Assembly: GCA_009760885.1 (NCBI GenBank)
Contig: CM019717.1
Coordinates: 47,463,866 to 47,527,865 of the forward strand
DNA: 64,000 nucleotides
Reading direction: 5' to 3'
DNA from: Achatina immaculata
Taxonomy: Eukaryota; Mollusca; Gastropoda; Stylommatophora; Achatinidae
Part shown: positions 56,941-64,000 of the stretch, piece by piece
Position numbering within the stretch: the stretch's first letter is position 1
How the letters are laid out: every line of letters starts with the position of its first letter
Program-made: the position numbers and the translations under genes
Notes under the pieces: model-generated
The model's database searches: none
Seen by the model: the letters and a program-made list of their open reading frames with translations, nothing else
Told to the model about the DNA's origin: nothing

Positions 56941-57174
56941 GCATCGTTGTGTCCAATTTAGTTTTTTAAAAATGTGTTACTGAAACCACACGACTCAATG
57001 TCTTATCTTTCATCACCTTTGTATTAGCATCGGCGACAAGGAAGTCAAATCTGCAGTAGCAAAGACAAAAACAGTCAACAAACCTACGCTAAGACAACGA
57101 TAGAACGGTTGGTGTAGACAAATAATTGATTCTTAATTTGGTAATTGTATTGGATCATTACTAACATAATAATT

Positions 57175-57735
57175 GAGATACAATGAAGGAAATTAAAAGG
57201 AGGACATATATCGCTCTTCAAAAAGTAAAACAACTAAAGAAGCTGTGGAAAGGAACAGACAGAACAACAAAAATAAGATTTTTAAGGGTATGCATCTTTC
57301 CTATCGCAACATATGCCTATGAGACCTGGACACTTAACAAAACAGATGAGAAACACATAAATGCCTTTGAATTAAATGCTACAGAAGAGTAGCAAATAAT
57401 ATCAAAATATCATGGGCACAAAAAATAACAAATATATCCATACTACAAGAACTTAATATTGAAGAAAGTTGGCTAGTAAAGAGGATTAAACAGAGAAAAC
57501 TTAAATATTTTGGACACATCATGAGAATTTAGAGAAGGCCGTATTGGAAGGGTACGTAATGGGAAAAAGAAAGAGAGGAAGACCAAGGCGAAGATGGCTG
57601 CAAGACATCGCTAATGATCTGCGAATGGACGCATCAGCAGCAGGGCACCTACTTGCAACCGAGAGGCCTGCAAGAGAGCTGTTAGCGTGGCAAAGTTCCG
57701 CAAGGGACATGCAGATGACTGACTGACTGACTGAT
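57175..57735 (+). mobile_element. RTE/BovB-like LINE 3' end (family C)
   Basis: The plus strand encodes MKEIKRRTYIALQKVKQLKK, LWKGTDRTTKIRFLRVCIFP, IATYAYETWTLNKTDEKHIN, then LKYFGHI in a shifted frame, MGKRKRGRPRRRWLQDIAND and LRMDASAAGHLLATERPARE, followed by FRKGHA-equivalent sequence. It ends in a GACT microsatellite (57716-57734). The C-terminal 60 codons are the best preserved of the family here and show the GRPRRRW basic block that is damaged in other copies. Confidence 0.88.
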
Positions 57736-57849
57736 TTGGTAATTTAAAATATGCAACTCCAAAGAAGCGTGAAGGCTTGAAGTGAGTTTGCTAGTGATAC
57801 CAGTATGTTTCACTGGGGTTTGTGGAGAGTGGAGATATGATGTCTGAGA

Positions 57850-58730
57850 GAGTATATAAGCTGTCTGAAAGAGAATATCAGCTATCTGAGCAAAAATATG
57901 AGCTTTCTGAGTGAGAATGTAAAATGAGCAAGAATATAAATCTATCTGAACAAGAATATAAATCTACCTGAACAAGAATATAAGCCATCTTGGCGAGATC
58001 ATAAGTTATGTAAGAGAGAATGCCTCTTGGCAGATAATATATTCTGTCAAAGAGAGAATGTAAGCTGTCTGAGCAAAGAATATAAGCTGTGTGAGTGAGA
58101 ATGTAAGCTGTCTGAGCAAAGATTATAAGTTGTGTGAGCGAGAATGTAAGCTGTCTGAGTAAAGATTATAAGTTGTGTGAGCGAGAATGTAAGCTGTTTG
58201 AGCAAAGATTATAAGTTGTGTGAGCGAGAATGTAAGCTGTCTGAGCAAATATTATAAGTTGTGTGAGCGAGAATGTAAGCTGTCTGAACAAAGAATATAA
58301 GTTGTGTGAGCGAGAATGTACGCTGTTTGAGCAAAGATTATAAGTTGTGTGAGCGAGAATGATTACTGGCAGATAATATATTCTGTCAGAGAGAGAATGT
58401 AAGCTGTCTGAGTAAAGATTATAAATTGTGTGAGCGAGAATGTAAGCTGTCTGAGCAAAGAATATAAGCTGTGTGAGCGAGAATGATTACTGGCAAATAA
58501 TATATTCTGTCAAAGAGAGAATGTAAGCTGTCTGAGCAAAGAATATAAGCTGTGTGAGCGAGAATGTAAACTATATGATAGACAGTACAAAATGTCTCAT
58601 AGACGATGTAAGCTATATAATAGAGAACGCAGCTGTCTCATAGAGAATATAAACTGTCTGAGCATAAATGTATGCTGTCTTGGCGAGAATACAATCTATC
58701 TGAGTGAAAATGTAACCTGTCTGACAGGAA
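57850..58730. repeat. 43-bp dimeric minisatellite, about 880 bp
   Basis: The main unit pairs two diverged monomers of about 21 bp: TGTCTGAGCAAAGATTATAA and TGTGTGAGCGAGAATGTAAG. The centre (about 58065-58580) is regular in the dimer. The edges (57850-58010 and 58580-58730) hold single, more diverged monomers. A longer block containing GATTACTGGCAGATAATATA recurs near 58360 and 58485. Confidence 0.93.
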
Positions 58731-58817
58731 ATAAAGCCTCTTAATATTATTATGAAAAATATAATGAAGGAATAAAGTGAAGGCAGACAGTGAATAAAAT
58801 GAAGGCAGACAGTGAAT

Positions 58818-59246
58818 TAACATCAGATAAACGCAGAGGATTACAATGGACCCTTGACACAGTGCTGGAGGACCTTGACTTTGCAGACGACATTTGTCTA
58901 CTATCAAGCAGTCACAAAGATATGCAAGATAAAATAAACAAGCTAACTCAGAATGTAAACAACATAGGACTAAAGATCAACGTAGGAAAGACAAAGTTAA
59001 TGAAACAAAATGTGGACAACAGAAATGTACTCAGAGTAGACAGCAAGTTAGTGGAGGAGGTCAACGAATTTGTATATCTTGGCAGCAGAGTAGTAGACAA
59101 TGGAGATAGCACAGAGGACATCAACAGCAGACTTACTAAGGATGTTGAGCACTAGAGAGCTCACCTGGGCAAGAGCAGAAAAAAAAGCAAAGGACAGGCA
59201 TTTGTGGAAAACCCTTGCGGAAGCCCCCCGCCCTGGTCACTTAAGG

Positions 59247-59290
<44 letters not shown>
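58818..59290 (+). mobile_element. RTE-like LINE (family A), internally deleted copy
   Basis: Begins at the equivalent of the ACATCAGACAAACGC site and encodes TSDKRRGLQWTLDTVLEDLD, FADDICLLSSSHKDMQDKIN, GLKINVGKTKLM and FVYLGSRVVDNGDSTEDINS. At about 59137 it jumps from CAGACTTACTA straight to AGGATGTTGAGC, losing about 400 bp relative to the 48-kb copy. It finishes with RAEKKAKDRHLWKTLAEAP and a GA microsatellite (59249-59289). Confidence 0.9.
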
Positions 59291-59293
<3 letters not shown>

Positions 59294-59690
59294 TGAAAAA
59301 GTGAAGAAAAAAGTGAAGTAAGAAAATGAAGGAAGGAAGTGAAGGTAAAAAGTGAAGGAGGAGAGCGGAGGAAAAAAGTTAAGGAAGAGTGTGAAGGAAG
59401 ACAGTGAAGGAAAAAAGTTACGGAAGATTGTGAAGGAAGACAGTGAAGGAAAAAAGTTATGGAAGAGTGTGAAGGAAGACAGTGAAGGCAAAAAGTTACA
59501 GAAGAGTGTGAAGGAAGACAGTGAAGGAAAAAAAGTTATGGAAGAGTGTGAAGGAAGACAGTGTAGGAAAAAAGAAAGGAAAAAGTGAAAGAAGAAAGAA
59601 AAGAAAAAGTGAAGGAAGACAGTGAAGGAAAAAAGTGGTGGAAGAAAATTAAGGAAGAAAGTAAAGGAACAAAGTGATAGAAGTTGTAGC
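59291..59690. repeat. Purine-rich 39-bp minisatellite
   Basis: Unit GAAGGAAGACAGTGAAGGAA followed by AAAAGTTACGGAAGAGTGT, about five good copies with diverged GAAAAAGTGAAG-rich flanks. The 151-codon minus-strand frame (F/L/S-rich) is its artefact. Confidence 0.9.
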
Positions 59691-61424
59691 ATGGCCTTGT
59701 AAGTAATGATTATAGTTGTTACTATTATTATTAATGAAAATGATTATGAAAATATACTGTAAACAAAATAGTAACATCGAATAGCGTTAGAGAAAAGTAG
59801 GTAGCAAAAGGAAGAGAAAGGTATAAAACTTCCATGACACTAAAACACGACGCGAACAAAAGTAAACAGTGGAAACAGTGAATAGAAAATGACGAGACTC
59901 TGTGACGCTGAGATGTAGGTAATACAAAGGAAGGACGCCAGAAAGTAGGGTGGTCCAGTGATAACAAAGCAGTGATTGGTCGTTGACACGTGTAAACAAA
60001 ATAGAAAAGACGAATAGAAAAGGCAGACACAATGAAAAAGCCAGGCCACAATAAAACCTCCGACACGAAAGAACAAGATAATGACTTAAGTAAATAACAA
60101 TTGTATAGACGAAACTGACGCAGACTGACACACTTTAGGACACTATTGCACATGGTTTTTAAATAAAGGAGTGACCAACTCGGCCAGCTGACCAATTAAA
60201 TATTTAGAGACGTGGCCTATTGGACAATTGACTTACGGCATACAAGTCACGGGGCAGTTTGAATGACGGACAATCAGAACGCTCATGGGAACAAGTGGAC
60301 ATCTGAAGGGTGGAGCCAAAATACTTATGGTTAATCTATCAAGCTGCACCAGAAGATAAAAAGGTGAGCGGAGAGACAGGAGGGACCAAGAAGGAAGAAG
60401 AAGTAGAGGAGACAGAGGAGGGAGCCCGAAAACGGAAGAACAGACAATCTGGGACCAAGAAGTACGGTAGTAGAAGAGAGAGAAGACAGAGGAGGGAGAT
60501 CGTCAGAACACCGTCGGTTCAGCAAATAGCTACTGACCAGAACTGCAAGAAGGATAGTCAGTGCACGTGGACAGTCGAGAGTGAAGAAAGAAGGTCCGAC
60601 TAGAACAGCCGAGAAGCCATCAGATGAGAGATAAGAACAGAAGTCCAGAGAAGAGGCAAGTAGACTTTGCTCGTTAGTACACTGCGGTTGAGAGACGGCA
60701 GAGGAAGACCGTCAGAAGAAATCAGAAGACAGACAAGAGAAGAAAGAGGACGAGACGATATAAAATCAGAAGTAGTTTTACACGGAAGATGGTTTTCAAG
60801 TGATTGAAGTGATTAAGAAGAACTGACACTTTTGAAACTTTGAGTGCAGTGATTTTAGACGAGAAACCAGTTGACCACGTGTTGCAGATGTGATATAATA
60901 CTGAGATTGGAAATGTTCTTGTATCAAGTGTAGAATATTGTGAAGATGAGAACATTGCCGAAATGCTGCATGTAGAATATGATAGAGTTTGATATTATGA
61001 ACAAAAGATTAAGTGATTCAATCCAAATGATGTTGTGGACGATACATCTTAAACTTATTTGTCAGAATTAAATAAATAATGTAGGAACATTTCATCGGAC
61101 TTGCTCTGCTCTGATTTAGTGAAGTGGTAATGTTTTGTGAAACCTTCATGTGTGGTGTGTTGATTAAAGAACATCTTCTCCAGTAATATGATAGTAAAGA
61201 ACACTAATGTCTTCAGTCATCAAGAATAAGAGTTCACAACTTGACACTATTATAAAGTTAGTGGGGAAGAGAGTATAAGGAAACAAACGAGCGGTTTACT
61301 TAATAAACTATATGAGAGCAAAAGATCAGATTTGGGACCAAAATATCACATTTATTTATGACACAAATAAGGTCAGTTGTGATGGGAGAAACGCCAGTAA
61401 TTTTAACATTAATCCGCGTCTAAG
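59691..61424. other. Unassigned 1.7-kb segment
   Basis: Not low-complexity overall and not shared with other parts of the window. A plus-strand frame at 60310-60603 encodes 97 residues rich in K, E and R (from MEPKYLWLIYQAAPEDKK), with no domain I recognise. Its sixth to eighth codons are followed by AAGGTGAGCG, a possible splice donor at about 60363. It could be the 5' part of an unknown gene, a retroelement's non-coding region, or unique DNA. Confidence 0.35.
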
Positions 61425-61427
61425 TAT

Positions 61428-61443
61428 GGCCCCCCCCCCCCCC
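61428..61443. repeat. Poly-C tract at the 5' side of the LINE
   Basis: A run of 15 or so C followed by GTGTGGTACCCGGGATCTGC, where the family A 5' region begins. Confidence 0.9.
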
Positions 61444-64000
61444 GTGTGGTACCCGGGATCTGCAAAGAATAGGACCACTGTACCCTACCACCCATGATCG
61501 TAAAAGGCGACTAAGGAGGGTTCAGCATAGGGCCAGCAACCCTATCTGGTAAAAAAACTATTAGACTGCTACAGAAACGGAAGCAAGGGAAAAAACAAAT
61601 GCAGGTGGAAGGAGAAATGCGTATCAGGAAACTGAGCCCATGAATATTGTGGATGAAAGCCAGCCACTGAAAGTCCCCAGCCCGACTGCAGACCTCCTGG
61701 AACCTAAACACAAGATGCAAATAGGCAGCTGAAATGTAAGAACACTAAACCAGACTGGAAAACTAGCACAAACCATCAAGGAAATGCACAGATACAAACT
61801 AGATATACTAGGAATACAAGAAGCAAGATGGACAGGACAAGGCAGAAGGAAATTAACAACACAGCACACACAAGATAATAATAATATGGCCAGGTAAAGA
61901 AGATCTTCATGAAGGAGGAGTAGCATTGATTATAACAAAAGAAGCATCAAGAGCATTGCTGAAATGGACCCCAATAAATGAGAGATTATTATATGCACGC
62001 TTCAACTCAAGATTCACGAAACTGTCTATTATAGTTTGTTATGCACCAACAGAAGCAGCTGAAGAGGAATTAAAAGAAGATTTTTACAACAGCCTCCAAG
62101 CCACAGTAGAAACAATACCCAAGCATGATATGCTACTCATCTTGGGTGACTTCAATGCAAAAGTAGGTGAAGGAAATGAAGATAGAAGAAGAATCATGGG
62201 AAGAGAAGGAATCGGAGAAATAAATGAAAATGGAGAAAGACTGTGCAGTTTCTGTGAAGAAAACATGATGACCATCGGAGGGACAATTTTCCAACATAAA
62301 AACATCCATAAGGTGACTTGGAGTTCACCAGATAAAACCACAGAAAACCAAATCGATCACATACTAATAAACAACAAGTGGAAACGGTCACTACAAGATG
62401 TGCGAGCAAGGAAAGGAGCAGATGTAGGAAGTGATCACAACCTTCTGGTAGCAAAAATAAAACTAAAATTAAGGAAAGCCAAAATCGGAGAACACAGAAA
62501 GATACATTTTGATACAAGAAAACTGATAGACCAGCAAACAAGAAATGAATTCTCAATAATACTTAAGAACCGCTTCAGTGTCCTTCAAGACAAAGCAGAA
62601 ATGTCCATATTAGAGTTCAATAAAACACTACAGGAAACAGCAAAAGGGGTGCTGGGATATCGGAAAAGGAGAAAAGAGGAATGGATAAGCGAGACCACAT
62701 GGGAAAAGATAGAACAAAGAAAAGAAATCAAGAAAAAATTACTGAACACCAAATCACAACGGCTTAAAGAACGAGTTTTAAGTAATTATGCACAAAAAGA
62801 CAAAGACGTGAAGGAATCATGCCGTCAAGATAAACGTCAATATTATGACAACTTAGCAGAAAAAGCAGAGAAAGCAGCATATACAAATGACATGAAAACC
62901 ATACATAAAATCACAAAGCAGATGACAGGTAACTTCAACACAAGATGTGAAAGTGCAGTAAGAACACAAAATGGACAACTGGTCAGTGGAGAAAGAGAAA
63001 AAATTGAAAGATGGAGGGAACACTTTAACACCCTACTAAACAGAACACAAGCAGCACAAACAATAGACATACCTGAAGCAAAAACGGAACTAAACGTCAA
63101 TACAGGACCAATAACAATAAATGAAGTAAAGGAGGCGATAAAGAAGCTAAAATCAGACAGGGCACCAGGTGAAGATGAAGTGACTGCTGAGATGTTGAAA
63201 GCAGAAGAAACAGAAACACCAAAACAACTTTGCCGGATATTACAACAAATTTGGGATCTAGAAAAAGCCCCAGAGGAGTGGAAAACTGGGCTTATAGTAA
63301 AACTACCAAAGAAAGGTGACCTCAGAGATTGCGGGAACTGGAGAGGCATTACCCTACTGTCACTCACCAGTAAAGTATTTTGCAGAATAATCATCAACAG
63401 AATTGTACCAACACTTGAGGAAAAACTTCGGAAAGAGCAGGCAGGATTTAGGAAAGGAAGATCATGCATAGACCACATATTTGTACTTAGACAAATATTA
63501 GAACAGGCAAATGAGTGGCATAGCACAACATATGCATTATTCATAGATTTTGAGAAAGCTTTTGACAGTGTCAACAGAGATGCACTGTGGAAAATCCTAA
63601 GATGGCATGGCCTCCCCCATAAAATAGTTAATGTAATCAAAGCCCTATACGAGGGTTTTCAGTGCAAAGTTATCTGTGGAGAACATACCTCCAGCAGCTT
63701 TAGGGTACAAACAGGAGTGAAACAGGGATGTGTACTATCACCAACATTATTTATCTTGTCAGTAGACTGGAGGCAAAGAAGGAGGCAACATCAGACAAAC
63801 GCAGAGGATTACAATGGACCCTTGACACAGTGCTGGAGGACCTTGACTTTGCGGACGACATTTGTCTATTATCAAGCAGTCACAAAGATATGCAAAATAA
63901 AATAAACAAGCTAACTCAGAATGCAAACAACATAGGACTAAAGATCAACGTAGGAAAGACAAAGTTAATGAAGCAAAACGTGAACAACAGAAATGTACTC
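61444..64000 (+). mobile_element. RTE-like LINE (family A) with endonuclease domain, cut by window end
   Basis: 5' region 61444-61710, with the segment ACCCTATCTGGTAAAAAA at 61540-61557. APE-type endonuclease: an N-terminal piece at about 61717-61860 (a stop replaces W in GS-NVRTL; then LDILGIQEARWTGQG), then after a frame change a continuous frame 61926-63905. That frame has LLILGDFNAKVGEGNED, NQIDHILINN and DVGSDHNLLVAKIK, which cover the catalytic aspartate and histidine motifs. Next are a linker and the polymerase motifs KLPKKGDLRDCGNWRGIT, LFIDFEKAFDSVNRDALW and TGVKQGCVLSPTLF. The frame is lost at about 63770, as in the 48-kb copy. The FADDICLLS segment continues in another frame (63844-63876). 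No RNase H seen. The 3' end lies outside. Confidence 0.93.

Overview
This is a stretch of animal nuclear DNA, not prokaryotic. It is AT-rich and crowded with microsatellites, minisatellites and decayed non-LTR retrotransposons. I can define one real protein-coding gene, split by introns. The repeat make-up (RTE-like and RNase H-bearing LINEs, mariner, a hAT-type MITE, tRNA-Ser-headed SINEs) together with the gene suggest a bilaterian invertebrate. A lophotrochozoan such as a gastropod mollusc is my best guess, but that is an inference I cannot prove from the sequence.

The gene is an HHEX (PRH) homeobox gene on the minus strand, with coding exons at 41045-41618, 20705-20892, 19707-19757 and 17558-17758. 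All junctions have GT/AG splice sites and compatible phases. The joined product is 337 residues: an N-terminal arm with an eh1-like Groucho-binding motif, the HHEX-specific pre-homeodomain stretch, a complete homeodomain, and an acidic C-terminus. Intron 1 is about 20 kb and acts as a sink for transposons and tandem repeats.

Layout: 1-17 kb (downstream of HHEX) holds LINE fragments, a 358-bp hAT-type MITE with its target-site duplication, two RNase H LINEs placed head to head with a SINE inserted in one, and several minisatellites. 17.3-41.7 kb is the HHEX locus, with LINE tails, SINEs, a 1.1-kb unknown repeat and many 26-33 bp minisatellites in its introns. 41.7-48 kb (upstream of HHEX) holds a 240-bp GAA tract, the second copy of the 1.1-kb repeat and a decayed mariner. 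48.4-64 kb is dominated by three families of endonuclease/reverse transcriptase LINEs. These include a 2.2-kb 5'-truncated copy and, at the right edge, a longer copy of the same family with its endonuclease domain, cut by the window end. There is also a 43-bp higher-order minisatellite and a large imperfect palindrome.

Most notable: (1) HHEX intron positions and phases match the vertebrate pattern as I know it; (2) a SINE family of about 320 bp with a tRNA-Ser-like head in one copy, a strongly conserved central module, and perfect 11-12 bp target-site duplications around two headless copies; (3) a 247-bp element with a perfect 12-bp duplication that joins a piece of a LINE's 5' region to its 3' tail; (4) the same reverse-transcriptase frameshift in two independent copies of that LINE; (5) an unclassified 1.1-kb repeat, one copy of which lies inside a TATG microsatellite. 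I found no tRNA, rRNA, CRISPR or bacterial-type system.
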